DNA of 41,545 bases from a virus. Both the position numbers and the translations under genes were made by a program. The notes below the pieces were generated by a model. The model made no database searches, was not told where the DNA came from, and was given only the letters and a program-made list of their open reading frames with translations. Position 1 is the first letter of the stretch. Each line of letters starts with the position of its first letter. The stretch is taken from the IMG/VR virus record IMGVR_UViG_3300028763_000016, positions 1-41,545 of that record; one strand, 5' to 3'. Below, piece by piece: positions 6,967 through 14,270 of this stretch.

Positions 6967-7137
6967 TTATATTGTAAAATAGCAAACACTATGTTGTTTA
7001 TCATCTGAAATACCTTTATGCATTAATCCTTCTTTAACAAGAATATTTGCAATTTTTATTTCTTCTTCTGACATCAATTTTCTTAAAATACCAAATTCAT
7101 TAACAGATAGTAATCTATTTTTTACATCTTCATTCAT
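6967..7137 (-). CDS. Small winged-helix-like protein, first gene of leftward operon
   Basis: 56 residues from ATG at 7135-7137. Sequence MNEDVKNRLLSVNEFGIL, then RKLMSEEEIKIANILVKEG, LMHKGISDDK and CYFTI: helix-helix-helix followed by a strand-turn-strand, compatible with a minimal winged helix. It is first after the leftward promoter at 7184-7213, a common place for an autoregulator. Fold inferred only from helix and strand order. Confidence 0.55.
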   Translation of the reverse strand: MNEDVKNRLLSVNEFGILRKLMSEEEIKIANILVKEGLMHKGISDDKQHSVCYFTI

Positions 7138-7183
7138 ATAATAATTTAATTAAGCATAATAAATTTAATAATAAAATTGAATA

Positions 7184-7213
7184 CAAAGATAATATAATAT
7201 TATCATACACAAA
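7184..7213 (-). promoter_or_regulatory. Leftward promoter, Bacteroidetes type
   Basis: Minus-strand TATCTTTG (7184-7191) with a TTTG -33 element (7210-7213) spaced 18 nt. It drives the operon starting at 7137. A 13-nt repeat copy sits in the spacer. Confidence 0.6.
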
Positions 7214-7236
7214 AATACTTTATTATAATATTATCA
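7193..7236. repeat. Direct repeat TATAATATTATCA, possible operator pair
   Basis: TATAATATTATCA occurs at 7193-7205 and again at 7224-7236, 31 nt apart, about three helical turns. Each contains the palindrome ATAATATTAT. The first copy lies between the -33 and -7 elements of the leftward promoter. Low complexity makes chance possible, but the exact 13-nt match and phasing fit a repressor site. Confidence 0.4.
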
Positions 7237-7302
7237 ATATTAATATAATTTAACGCATTAAATATAAATAATTTTATATTCTGAATAAAATTGAATAAAA
7301 TA

Positions 7303-7334
7303 TTTGGTAGATTTAAAAAAAAGTAGTATTTTTG
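7303..7334 (+). promoter_or_regulatory. Rightward promoter, Bacteroidetes type
   Basis: TTTG at 7303-7306, exactly 20 nt, then TATTTTTG at 7327-7334. The start codon of the first rightward gene follows 44 nt later. The surrounding ATATTTGGTA is repeated in the promoter at 18313-18344 with identical spacing. Confidence 0.7.
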
Positions 7335-7378
7335 CTAATTATTATAATCAAATAAGAATAGTAACATAAAAATATAAT

Positions 7379-7702
7379 ATGGAGTATGTATTAATAGTTT
7401 ATCTATTTGGATTCCTCTTTATTCCAAGAATATTAATTGAAAAAACTGAAATAGTAGATACTATTAAGTATATCAACAGTATTGATGTACAAAATTCTCA
7501 TATTAAGTATTTAATAATTTTTATGATTTTTAATTTTTTTTGTTTTTTATTCATAAATAAAATAAGAGAGATCAGAAAAATAGATTACTATAAAAAGGCT
7601 ATTAGATTTTTAGATTTTTATGATTTTGAAAATATGAAAGATGATAGAAAAAAAGATTATATCAGAATGAATAGATATTTAAAATTAAAAAAAATAATAT
7701 GA
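7379..7702 (+). CDS. Two-pass membrane protein with C-terminal tail (IREIRK family)
   Basis: 107 residues, first gene of the rightward region. Helices at about 3-19 and 43-60 (IIFMIFNFFCFLFINK), then IREIRKIDYYKK and a soluble charged domain ending RMNRYLKLKKII. Three further copies lie at 7699, 8025 and 18911. The positive-inside rule puts the C-terminal tail in the cytoplasm. Function unknown. Confidence 0.78.
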   Translation: MEYVLIVYLFGFLFIPRILIEKTEIVDTIKYINSIDVQNSHIKYLIIFMIFNFFCFLFINKIREIRKIDYYKKAIRFLDFYDFENMKDDRKKDYIRMNRYLKLKKII

Positions 7703-8025
7703 CACTATTAACATTCATATTATTTATGATATATGTTTTATGTGTTCCTACATGTCCTCATATTTTAATTGAAAAAACTAAGCCTAATGAAATTGAAACT
7801 GATGATTGCAAAACTAAATATATTGTTTTATTTTGCGTATTTAATATTTTTTGCTTTTTATTTCTGAATAATATTAGAGAATATAGAAAAATTGATTATT
7901 ATAAATCTATAGTTTTATATTACACACAGTATAAAAAATCATTTGGAACTACATCATTGTCAGAAAAAAATGAAAAAGAATATATTAAAATGAAAAGATA
8001 TTTAAAACTCAAAAAATTAAAATAA
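7699..8025 (+). CDS. Two-pass membrane protein with C-terminal tail (IREIRK family)
   Basis: 108 residues. Shares the loop HILIEKTKPNE, the second helix VFNIFCFLFLNN and the block IREYRKIDYY with its neighbours; ends KMKRYLKLKKLK. The ATG overlaps the upstream stop by 4 nt. The extracytoplasmic loop is the variable part, which fits surface exposure. Confidence 0.78.
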   Translation: MTLLTFILFMIYVLCVPTCPHILIEKTKPNEIETDDCKTKYIVLFCVFNIFCFLFLNNIREYRKIDYYKSIVLYYTQYKKSFGTTSLSEKNEKEYIKMKRYLKLKKLK

Positions 8026-8363
8026 TGTCAATATTCATAATTATATTCATAATTTTATATTCTACTAGCTTTGCATATCTACCGAATATTTTAGACAGAA
8101 AAACAAAACCAAAAGAAGATAAAGGATGGTTTCTTGAAACAAAATACAATATTCTTTTTTGCTTGGTTAATATATTCTGCTTTTTTTTCTTAGATAAAAT
8201 AAGAGAGCATAGAAAAACAGATTGGTATAAAGATAGAATTTTAATGTATGATCAAAATTTTGTAAGAATGTTAGGATTTGAATCTTTATCAAGTAAAAGT
8301 AAATCAGAATATCTTAAAATGAAGAGATATTTAAAAATAAAAAAATTAAATGATAAGTCATAA
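8025..8363 (+). CDS. Two-pass membrane protein with C-terminal tail (IREIRK family)
   Basis: 112 residues, third tandem copy. First helix at about 2-20, second LFCLVNIFCFFFLDK, then IREHRKTDWYKDR. Ends KMKRYLKIKKLNDKS; the last five residues exist because the reading frame runs into the next gene's start (14-nt overlap). Confidence 0.78.
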   Translation: MSIFIIIFIILYSTSFAYLPNILDRKTKPKEDKGWFLETKYNILFCLVNIFCFFFLDKIREHRKTDWYKDRILMYDQNFVRMLGFESLSSKSKSEYLKMKRYLKIKKLNDKS

Positions 8364-8688
8364 ATATGATCATCATTTAGTTCACACAAAGGAACGTTAT
8401 TTAGAGAGATTTAATATAAATTTATCTGATAATGACTATGATGAACTATGTTCTTTATCATCAAAAGAAAAATCCATAAGAATATCAAAAAATAAATATA
8501 GAAGTGTTATAATATTCAATGAAAGATATATTTGGATAACATTTAATAGATATAATTATATTATTACATTATATCCTTTGGGTAAAAAAGAAATATTATC
8601 ATACAATAACAATGAAATAGATTATTCACTCGCAAGTTTAATATACAAAAAAAGAAATGACAGAAAAAAAGTACTTAAGAAAGCTTAG
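8350..8688 (+). CDS. Unknown basic protein
   Basis: 112 residues, lysine/arginine-rich. Opens MISHKYDHHLVHTKERYLER, has a beta centre (RSVIIFNERYIWITFNRYN) and ends KKRNDRKKVLKKA. The H..RY.ERF opening resembles small phage proteins of unknown role. The basic end is not a typical tail (no R-K-x-K-L). It overlaps both adjacent genes. Confidence 0.68.
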   Translation: MISHKYDHHLVHTKERYLERFNINLSDNDYDELCSLSSKEKSIRISKNKYRSVIIFNERYIWITFNRYNYIITLYPLGKKEILSYNNNEIDYSLASLIYKKRNDRKKVLKKA

Positions 8689-9136
8689 AAACATGCTTCA
8701 TCAAGTGAGTCTACATATTTATCCTAATCAAGTAGAAAAAACTTACTTTGATATAATTAAAAAATATGCATTAATATGGCTAAAAATTAAAGAGGATGGT
8801 AGCAATAGTGTAAGATATGGATCAAGTTATGTTTATATTGATTTATATAATATTATAAGACAATATAACATAAGTGAAGATATCATTAAACAAATCTACA
8901 AGGAAGAACAGATAAAGTTATCTTTACACAAAAAATTTGATAATAAGCAAGAACCAATAGTAAGACGTGACAACAAAGGAGTTAGAATTGGTATGGGATT
9001 TGGGGGTAATAGAAATATGACAAGATATCCTAAAAAGAATCGTTCTTTGAAAGTGTGGAAGAAATTCTATGAGATGTTTCCAAGAGAAGCAGAATTAGAT
9101 AATTGGAATGGTAAAACATCAACTAAAATGAAATAA
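8657..9136 (+). CDS. Conserved phage protein, unknown
   Basis: 159 residues. Helical N-terminal part, then a glycine-rich conserved block (GVRIGMGFGGNRNMTRYPKK) and a C-terminal segment VWKKFYEMFPREAELDNWNG. The GMGFGGNRN...WKKFYEMFP pattern recurs in hypothetical proteins of other phages, from memory. Start could be ATG 8657 or the later ATG at 8693, which would remove the 32-nt overlap. No enzyme motif. Confidence 0.65.
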   Translation: MTEKKYLRKLRNMLHQVSLHIYPNQVEKTYFDIIKKYALIWLKIKEDGSNSVRYGSSYVYIDLYNIIRQYNISEDIIKQIYKEEQIKLSLHKKFDNKQEPIVRRDNKGVRIGMGFGGNRNMTRYPKKNRSLKVWKKFYEMFPREAELDNWNGKTSTKMK

Positions 9137-9139
9137 TTT

Positions 9140-9721
9140 ATGTTTGAATATTATAATAAATATATTAATCACATTAATCCAGATAATAGTTATATATCTG
9201 AAATTGCTTTTGTTAATACAAATAACACTTTTATATCAGATGAAATAGCATTCGTTGAGTACATAGATGATAATAAATGGAAAAAAGGTATATTCAAAAT
9301 GACAGATGAATTAAGTAAAATATATCTTGAATTTAGAACAAATTCTAATTATACAAATGAAAGAATAAAAAATATTCAATACTCAAAAACAAATCATTCA
9401 TACATTAAAATAATTAAAGATAATAATAATCCTCAATTAGAAGGAAAAATAATGATTTTTAAATTTGGAAGAAAAATTTTTGATAAGATAGTATATGAAT
9501 GTGAAACTCTTAATGATCATGGATATATTATTGATAAGTCATTTAAACTAAATATATCTAGAATAGGAGCATTTCCAAATTTTGATTATTCCCAATTCAC
9601 TAACAACAAATATAAAATAGAAGATTATAGTTTAGATATTAGAAATGATATAAATTTTAAAACTCTTAGCATTTCAAACATCATCAGAAAAGAAAAATTA
9701 AAAGAACTAAGTAATCTATAA
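9140..9721 (+). CDS. Unknown protein with C-terminal tail
   Basis: 193 residues, mostly beta with many Asn/Lys (EIAFVNTNNTFISDEIAFVE; GKIMIFKFGRKIFDKIVYEC). Ends SNIIRKEKLKELSNL, a clean tail on one of the larger soluble bodies. No paralog is seen in the window. Function unknown. Confidence 0.75.
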   Translation: MFEYYNKYINHINPDNSYISEIAFVNTNNTFISDEIAFVEYIDDNKWKKGIFKMTDELSKIYLEFRTNSNYTNERIKNIQYSKTNHSYIKIIKDNNNPQLEGKIMIFKFGRKIFDKIVYECETLNDHGYIIDKSFKLNISRIGAFPNFDYSQFTNNKYKIEDYSLDIRNDINFKTLSISNIIRKEKLKELSNL

Positions 9722-9727
9722 TCATCA

Positions 9728-10066
9728 ATGAAAACAGGATTAATCATATTAATATGTATATTTTTTTTATTTGAAATATATGCAATGATTTGTTTGATGT
9801 CTAAAATATATTTAGAAAAAAGATATGGAAAAAAATATTATGATTTTAGTTTTTATATAACATTTTATCTTGATTCTCCAAAATTTTTATCATATCCTTT
9901 TCAAGTAATATTAAGGAAAAAATATGACAATAAATATAATCATTTATATTTATGTGAAAAGATAAAAGGAGAGAGATGGATCCAGCCAACAGATGAAGAA
10001 ATGATTGAATTAAAAAAAGAACTTAATAAAATTGAAAGAAAAATTAAACTTAAAAAATTAAAATAA
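9728..10066 (+). CDS. Membrane protein with C-terminal tail
   Basis: 112 residues, one strong N-terminal helix (GLIILICIFFLFEIYAMICL, about 4-23) and a weaker hydrophobic segment near 42-60. Ends KIERKIKLKKLK. Similar in layout to the next two genes, suggesting a divergent triplet of anchored proteins whose cytoplasmic end carries the tail. Confidence 0.72.
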   Translation: MKTGLIILICIFFLFEIYAMICLMSKIYLEKRYGKKYYDFSFYITFYLDSPKFLSYPFQVILRKKYDNKYNHLYLCEKIKGERWIQPTDEEMIELKKELNKIERKIKLKKLK

Positions 10067-10067
10067 T

Positions 10068-10469
10068 ATGATAAACACGTTGATAACATTATTAGTAATT
10101 GTAGCATCCTTATATGTATATTATATCATAAATTCATTTATGTTAAAAAATAAGCTTAAAAAATATACTCCACAATATAGAGTATATTTTGAAAAAGAGC
10201 ACATCAAAAAATCACCCATTCTTTACATATTTTTTACTATGTTTATATTTTTATATAACAATTATCACAAAGATGAAATTGAGTATGGCTATCTTAAATA
10301 TAAAGTTGATTTAATTGATAGAATAAAAAATGATAATTACATTCAAATTACATATCCAAACATGGAATTAGCTATTGAAGGGGAAGGAGAAATAAGAAAA
10401 AAAATGAAAAATTACTCATTAAAAATAAAATTAAAGAAAATTAAAAAAATGAATGATGATGACAAATAA
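10068..10469 (+). CDS. Two-pass membrane protein with C-terminal tail (YHKDEI family)
   Basis: 133 residues, helices at about 2-24 and 45-62, followed by NNYHKDEIEYGY, a motif shared with the next gene (NKYHKDEIKLNF). Tail YSLKIKLKKIKK followed by an acidic end MNDDDK produced by overlap with the next start (17 nt). Starts 1 nt after the previous stop. Confidence 0.73.
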   Translation: MINTLITLLVIVASLYVYYIINSFMLKNKLKKYTPQYRVYFEKEHIKKSPILYIFFTMFIFLYNNYHKDEIEYGYLKYKVDLIDRIKNDNYIQITYPNMELAIEGEGEIRKKMKNYSLKIKLKKIKKMNDDDK

Positions 10470-10836
10470 TATCATATCAATATGCTTCATATCATTATGT
10501 TCATATCTCATAATAAATACAATTTCTTTCATTTTATACAAAAGAAAGATAAAAGAAAATTCTGATTTTTATGGTTATTTTTATAATTATATTATCACTG
10601 AAAAAAAATTTCTATATATTTTTTTCACTGTAATTATGATAATATACAATAAGTATCATAAAGATGAAATCAAATTAAATTTTTATATTCAAAGAAAGAA
10701 TGATATGATATATAGTATGGAATATAATCTATGGTCTCATAGAGATTCAGAGTATTATAATTCGGAAATTGCTAAAATGAATAGTAATATTCGTAAAATT
10801 GAGTTAAGAATAAAAATTAAAAAACTGAATAAATAA
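10453..10836 (+). CDS. Two-pass membrane protein with C-terminal tail (YHKDEI family)
   Basis: 127 residues, helices at about 5-26 and 49-66 (FLYIFFTVIMIIYNKY). Clear paralog of the upstream gene across the second helix and YHKDEI. Ends KIELRIKIKKLNK, a tail with Leu-Arg-Ile in place of R-K. The start region overlaps the previous coding end. Confidence 0.73.
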   Translation: MMMTNNIISICFISLCSYLIINTISFILYKRKIKENSDFYGYFYNYIITEKKFLYIFFTVIMIIYNKYHKDEIKLNFYIQRKNDMIYSMEYNLWSHRDSEYYNSEIAKMNSNIRKIELRIKIKKLNK

Positions 10837-10840
10837 AGCA

Positions 10841-11338
10841 ATGAATGACATTCTTAAATTTAATACAATTAACTTCAAAAAAGATTATACAGGTAATCAT
10901 AATATAATAAAAGAATATCTTAGCATAAAAACTGAAATCATTTTTAAATATCCAAGTATGGATTTTAATTTACCACAGTTCTATGATAAAAAAATTCCTA
11001 TATATTTTGTTTATGATAGAAACGATAATTTAAGTTCAAAAGACATAAGAATAGAAGAATTTGATTTTAATAGAATTTATAATGAAAAACTTCAAATTGT
11101 AGAATTAGTTGATCATGATATTTTTATATATCAGTCAATTTCAGAACAATATTTTTCTAGCATTTATATATTTCATATAAATTTAGAAAGAAATGAATAT
11201 CTAAGAAAAAAAATATATTCTCATGATTATAAATTATTCATTTTCTTTGATAATTATCAATTCATAATAAAATTAGTATTCTCTCCTAACATGAGAAAAT
11301 ATAAATTACAAAAACTAAATGATGAAACAGACAAATGA
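10841..11338 (+). CDS. Unknown protein with C-terminal tail
   Basis: 165 residues, soluble and beta-rich: MDFNLPQFYDKKIPIYFVYD, VDHDIFIYQSISEQYFSSIY, then YKLFIFFDNYQFIIKLVF. Ends NMRKYKLQKLNDETDK. Body unrelated to its neighbours. The stop overlaps the next ATG (ATGA). Confidence 0.75.
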   Translation: MNDILKFNTINFKKDYTGNHNIIKEYLSIKTEIIFKYPSMDFNLPQFYDKKIPIYFVYDRNDNLSSKDIRIEEFDFNRIYNEKLQIVELVDHDIFIYQSISEQYFSSIYIFHINLERNEYLRKKIYSHDYKLFIFFDNYQFIIKLVFSPNMRKYKLQKLNDETDK

Positions 11339-11550
11339 AAAGAGGAGATAAAATCACATCAAACGGTGACACTGGATATAGGGGATTGAAAGAATTCAAA
11401 GAATATATCATTCAAGATGTTTTTACTAATAGCTTTAATGAAAAATGCATTAGAGTTAATGGAGTAAATGGATTATATCCTATGAAATATTTTATAACAT
11501 TAAAACAAATTAGAAAAGAAAAACTCAATAGAATATGTTGGAACAAATAA
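11335..11550 (+). CDS. GDKV-type small protein with C-terminal tail
   Basis: 71 residues. Opens MKRGDKITSNGDTGYRGLKE, with strands EYIIQDVF and CIRVNGV and then FITLKQIRKEKLNRICWNK. Small barrel-like body; same order of elements as the array at 12649-14224. Last 16 nt overlap the next gene. Confidence 0.8.
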   Translation: MKRGDKITSNGDTGYRGLKEFKEYIIQDVFTNSFNEKCIRVNGVNGLYPMKYFITLKQIRKEKLNRICWNK

Positions 11551-11753
11551 AAGAATTTACATTTCAAACTGAATTAGATCAAAAAGCATACGTGGTTTAT
11601 GAAGAATATATTGATATTCAAAGATATGTAACACAATTTGAATTTTATTCATTTATAAAGCAAAAAAAATGTAGTAACATTAAACCTTTTTATGATATTG
11701 CTTTAAAGCAATTAAGATTTGATAAATTAATTAAAATATGTACAATAAATTAG
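11535..11753 (+). CDS. Helical AYELY-family protein with C-terminal tail
   Basis: 72 residues, first of six tandem helical paralogs. Family pattern L-D-x-x-A-Y-x-x-Y near residues 14-24, then FYSFIKQKK, a YDIALKQLR helix and the tail RFDKLIKICTIN. Stop is TAG and overlaps the next start by 16 nt. Function unknown; looks like a short three-helix bundle. Confidence 0.78.
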   Translation: MLEQIKEFTFQTELDQKAYVVYEEYIDIQRYVTQFEFYSFIKQKKCSNIKPFYDIALKQLRFDKLIKICTIN

Positions 11754-11929
11754 ATTATATTGCTTATGAATTATTTTTAGATTATGCACTATCATCTTGT
11801 GATGGATTAAGATACGATTATACTATTCATAGTTTTGTTAGAGAAGATAAAGATTTTCAGAAAATATATTATGAAAAGGCAGTAATAGTAATAAGAAAAG
11901 AAAAACTACTACAATTATGCAAAAAATAA
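11738..11929 (+). CDS. Helical AYELY-family protein with C-terminal tail
   Basis: 63 residues: MYNKLDYIAYELFLDYALSS, HSFVREDKDFQKIYYEKAV, then VIRKEKLLQLCKK. The long middle loop (CDGLRYDY) is variable between copies. Overlaps the next gene by 13 nt. Confidence 0.78.
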   Translation: MYNKLDYIAYELFLDYALSSCDGLRYDYTIHSFVREDKDFQKIYYEKAVIVIRKEKLLQLCKK

Positions 11930-12117
11930 CAGATTTAGACGACATTGCATATCAAATATACAGATTACATATAATAATGGAAAATAGAAATTATTATCGT
12001 AAATTTGAATCTTTTTGTGAATATAGAGATAAATATTCAAAATATTACTCTGAAGCTAAAATAAAATTAAGAAAAGAAAAACTTGAAAAACTAAACAAAA
12101 TATGTTCAGTGAATTAG
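11917..12117 (+). CDS. Helical AYELY-family protein with C-terminal tail
   Basis: 66 residues. LDDIAYQIYRLHIIME, then FCEYRDKYSKYYSEAKIK and LRKEKLEKLNKICSVN. Terminates with TAG inside the next gene's first codons. Closest relative is the following gene, with which the segment L-R-K-E-K-L-E-K-L is identical. Confidence 0.78.
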   Translation: MQKITDLDDIAYQIYRLHIIMENRNYYRKFESFCEYRDKYSKYYSEAKIKLRKEKLEKLNKICSVN

Positions 12118-12287
12118 AATTAGAATCATATGAAATTTATGAAAATCATACAAGAATTATTTTTAATGAATATCCAAATTCAATTGAATATTTCATTAAA
12201 AATAAGTCTGCATATAAACATTATTATGAAAAGGCAATAATTAGATTAAGAAAAGAAAAACTTGAAAAACTCAGAAAGAATACATAA
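12102..12287 (+). CDS. Helical AYELY-family protein with C-terminal tail
   Basis: 61 residues: MFSELELESYEIYENHTRI, YFIKNKSAYKHYYEKAI, RLRKEKLEKLRKNT. Starts inside the previous tail (16-nt overlap). Its stop lies where the next gene's start codon is expected, at a site where ATG appears to have become ATA. Confidence 0.77.
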   Translation: MFSELELESYEIYENHTRIIFNEYPNSIEYFIKNKSAYKHYYEKAIIRLRKEKLEKLRKNT

Positions 12288-12480
12288 CGAATTAGAAGAA
12301 AAAGCGTTTGAATTATATGAAAAATATATAAGAATAAAAAGTTTCAATTATTGGAATATTCTATACATAGACATTAACTATTTTATTGATCATAAGGAAT
12401 TATATGAATCATATTTTGATGTAGCTAATATTATATTAAGAAAAGAAAAACTCAATAACATCAAAAAATATGCACACTGA
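12262..12480 (+). CDS. Helical AYELY-family protein with C-terminal tail, unusual start
   Basis: 72 residues if begun at TTG 12262. Compared with its siblings the expected start is at about 12281, where the codon is ATA (Ile-His-Asn-Glu-Leu-Glu aligns with Met-His-Thr-Asp-Leu-Glu of the next gene). No ATG is available. Body LEEKAFELYEKYIRIK, INYFIDHKELYESYFDVA, tail ILRKEKLNNIKKYAH. The coding frame is intact, so it is not an obvious pseudogene. Confidence 0.65.
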   Translation: MKNSERIHNELEEKAFELYEKYIRIKSFNYWNILYIDINYFIDHKELYESYFDVANIILRKEKLNNIKKYAH

Positions 12481-12652
12481 CTTAGAACAAACTGCACATG
12501 AACTATATGTAGATTTTATGAGAACTGAATGGTGTCTCAATTGGTATACAATTGATTTTTTTGTTGAACACAAAGAATCATATCAGGCATATTTCGATGC
12601 TGCAGTAAACAAATTAAGAAAAGACAAGCTTTTAAAATTATCGATAAAATGA
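12470..12652 (+). CDS. Helical AYELY-family protein with C-terminal tail
   Basis: 60 residues, last of this helical run: MHTDLEQTAHELYVDFMRT, IDFFVEHKESYQAYFDAAV, then KLRKDKLLKLSIK. A further member lies 22 kb away at 34483-34695. After this gene the array switches to GDKV bodies while the tail is kept. Confidence 0.78.
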   Translation: MHTDLEQTAHELYVDFMRTEWCLNWYTIDFFVEHKESYQAYFDAAVNKLRKDKLLKLSIK

Positions 12653-12900
12653 AAAAAATAATAAAACCAAAGTTTAAAGTTGGAGACAGGGTAGTATATA
12701 TCAGAAATGGATATAAACAATTAACTAAAAATAATACATATACTGTGTCATATGTTTTAGAATGTGTTAGACCTGTTCAAGATCATATAACTTTAAAAGA
12801 AATGGGGGATTTTGATGATTTATTTTACATAAAAGATTTCATTTCTGTTTCAGAATATAGAAAAATGAAATTGATTAAATTATTAGAATATGAGCATTAA
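12649..12900 (+). CDS. GDKV-type small protein with C-terminal tail
   Basis: 83 residues: basic start MKKIIKPKFKVGDRVVYIRN, then NTYTVSYVLE, ITLKEMGDFDDLFYIKDF and tail SEYRKMKLIKLLEYEH. The order of strands (VGDRVVYI, YTVSYVL, HITL, FYIKDFIS) suggests a five-strand SH3-like barrel. Function unknown. Confidence 0.8.
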   Translation: MKKIIKPKFKVGDRVVYIRNGYKQLTKNNTYTVSYVLECVRPVQDHITLKEMGDFDDLFYIKDFISVSEYRKMKLIKLLEYEH

Positions 12901-13123
12901 ATATGGTGATACAGTTATTTATATTGGAATACATAATCCTAATTTCATCAACGGAAATTCTTATATAATTGAGCATGTGATAGATGATGAAAATATAGAA
13001 AATTTTCATATCTATTATTATTTAAAAGGAATTGATTTTGAGGTTTGTGATTCTTTATATTTCATGTCACTAAAAGAATATAGAAAATTAAAACTTCAAT
13101 TATTAGAACAATATGATATATAA
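12890..13123 (+). CDS. GDKV-type small protein with C-terminal tail
   Basis: 77 residues: MSIKYGDTVIYIGIHNP, NSYIIEHVIDD, then LYFMSLKEYRKLKLQLLEQ and DI at the end. Pairs with the gene at 13337 in having Thr after GD and an acidic central loop. Eleven-nt overlaps on both sides. Confidence 0.8.
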   Translation: MSIKYGDTVIYIGIHNPNFINGNSYIIEHVIDDENIENFHIYYYLKGIDFEVCDSLYFMSLKEYRKLKLQLLEQYDI

Positions 13124-13340
13124 TGTTGAACAATTTGATAAGATTGTATATGTTGGTGATGATGTTACTAAGTTAACATATGGAAATACATATTCAGTAG
13201 AATATAGTTTAACACATGACGTAAATACTTATATAACATTAGATGGATTTAAAGGAGTAGCTGATGTTTTTTATCTTAAAGATTTTATCACAAAAAAGGA
13301 ATACAGAAAAATAAAATTAAAAAAGTTAAAAAATTTATGA
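13113..13340 (+). CDS. GDKV-type small protein with C-terminal tail
   Basis: 75 residues. MIYNVEQFDKIVYVGDD, TYSVEYSLTHD, YITLDGFKGVADVFYLKDF, then KKEYRKIKLKKLKNL. The GD pair is replaced by FD. Tail ends two residues after the second KL, one of the shortest extensions. Confidence 0.79.
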   Translation: MIYNVEQFDKIVYVGDDVTKLTYGNTYSVEYSLTHDVNTYITLDGFKGVADVFYLKDFITKKEYRKIKLKKLKNL

Positions 13341-13567
13341 GAGTTAAAGAAGGAGATACAATTATTTATAATGGAAATCGTTATTATGACTTAATTAAAG
13401 GAAAGTCATATATAATAGAATTTACTATCAATGATTCTGATTATAATAATTTACCTCATTTTTATTATCATTTAGAAAATAATTCTTCAAATTTTTATGA
13501 CTCATGTGAGTTCATAACAATAACAGAGAATAGAAAATTAAAATTACAAAAAATTAAAAATTTATGA
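13337..13567 (+). CDS. GDKV-type small protein with C-terminal tail
   Basis: 76 residues: MRVKEGDTIIYNGNRYYD, SYIIEFTIND, FYYHLENNSS, then ITENRKLKLQKIKNL. Stop overlaps the next ATG by 4 nt. An antisense open frame over 13495-13683 is composition-driven and not a gene. Confidence 0.79.
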   Translation: MRVKEGDTIIYNGNRYYDLIKGKSYIIEFTINDSDYNNLPHFYYHLENNSSNFYDSCEFITITENRKLKLQKIKNL

Positions 13568-13803
13568 TAAAAATTGGAGATAAAGTAATTTGTATAACTA
13601 ATAAATGTGATTCTCTTAATAAATTTCAAGAATATACAATAATAGGTGCTTATATTAGATTTCCTAATAAAACATATAGTCACATAAGGGTTAATAATAT
13701 TACACTAAGAGGATTTGATGATAATACTCATTACGATACAAATTTTTTCATATCATCACAAGAATATAGAAAATTAAAAATAGAAAAGTTATGTTCAGAA
13801 TAG
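13564..13803 (+). CDS. GDKV-type small protein with C-terminal tail
   Basis: 79 residues: MIKIGDKVICITNKCDS, EYTIIGAYIR, RVNNITLRGFDDNT, FFISSQEYRKLKIEKLCSE. Terminates at TAG, and the same bases encode the next start (ATGTTCAGAATAGGAG read in two frames). Confidence 0.8.
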   Translation: MIKIGDKVICITNKCDSLNKFQEYTIIGAYIRFPNKTYSHIRVNNITLRGFDDNTHYDTNFFISSQEYRKLKIEKLCSE

Positions 13804-14027
13804 GAGAAAAAATAGTTTATATGGGTACATGTGATTATTATAGTTCATTAATAAATTTTATGACATATACAATAAATGATTATCAATTAGATTATACACT
13901 TACTGATGCTGGAGAATATTTATTATCATTATCAGAAAAATCAGAAGGAAATTTATATTATTCTAATTTTTTTATTACATTAACAGAGTATAGAAAACTA
14001 AAATTAACTCAATTATGTTCAGAGTAG
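13791..14027 (+). CDS. GDKV-type small protein with C-terminal tail
   Basis: 78 residues: MFRIGEKIVYMGTCDYY, TYTINDYQLDYTL, FFITLTEYRKLKLTQLCSE. The LCSE end and the 13-nt overlap with the next start duplicate the preceding junction almost base for base. TAG stop. Confidence 0.8.
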   Translation: MFRIGEKIVYMGTCDYYSSLINFMTYTINDYQLDYTLTDAGEYLLSLSEKSEGNLYYSNFFITLTEYRKLKLTQLCSE

Positions 14028-14224
14028 GAGAAAAAGTAGTTTATATAAAAAGAACATATTATGGACTTAAATTAAATAGTATATCAACAATTAAAGAAGT
14101 TAAAGATTATAGCATATCATTAGAAGATTCTTATATAGGTTGGTGGTTCTCAAAAGATTGTTTTATAACATTAACAGAACATAGGAAAAATAAATTACAA
14201 AAATTACAAAATATATCAGAATAA
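14015..14224 (+). CDS. GDKV-type small protein with C-terminal tail, end of sub-array
   Basis: 69 residues: MFRVGEKVVYIKRTYYG, STIKEVKDYSISL, CFITLTEHRKNKLQKLQNISE. No gene overlaps its end (47 nt to the next ATG), yet the tail is intact, which argues that the tail is selected as protein and not only as a start-site leader. Confidence 0.8.
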   Translation: MFRVGEKVVYIKRTYYGLKLNSISTIKEVKDYSISLEDSYIGWWFSKDCFITLTEHRKNKLQKLQNISE

Positions 14225-14229
14225 TTCCT

Positions 14230-14237
14230 TACATTTG
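14230..14237 (+). promoter_or_regulatory. Probable -7 element (TACATTTG)
   Basis: Exact TAnnTTTG placed 33 nt before the ATG at 14271, in the first real gap of the array. No TTTG -33 element at 19-20 nt, so the promoter may be weak or activator-dependent. Confidence 0.4.
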
Positions 14238-14270
14238 CACTTTAAATGTTTAACTAAAAATTATTATAAA

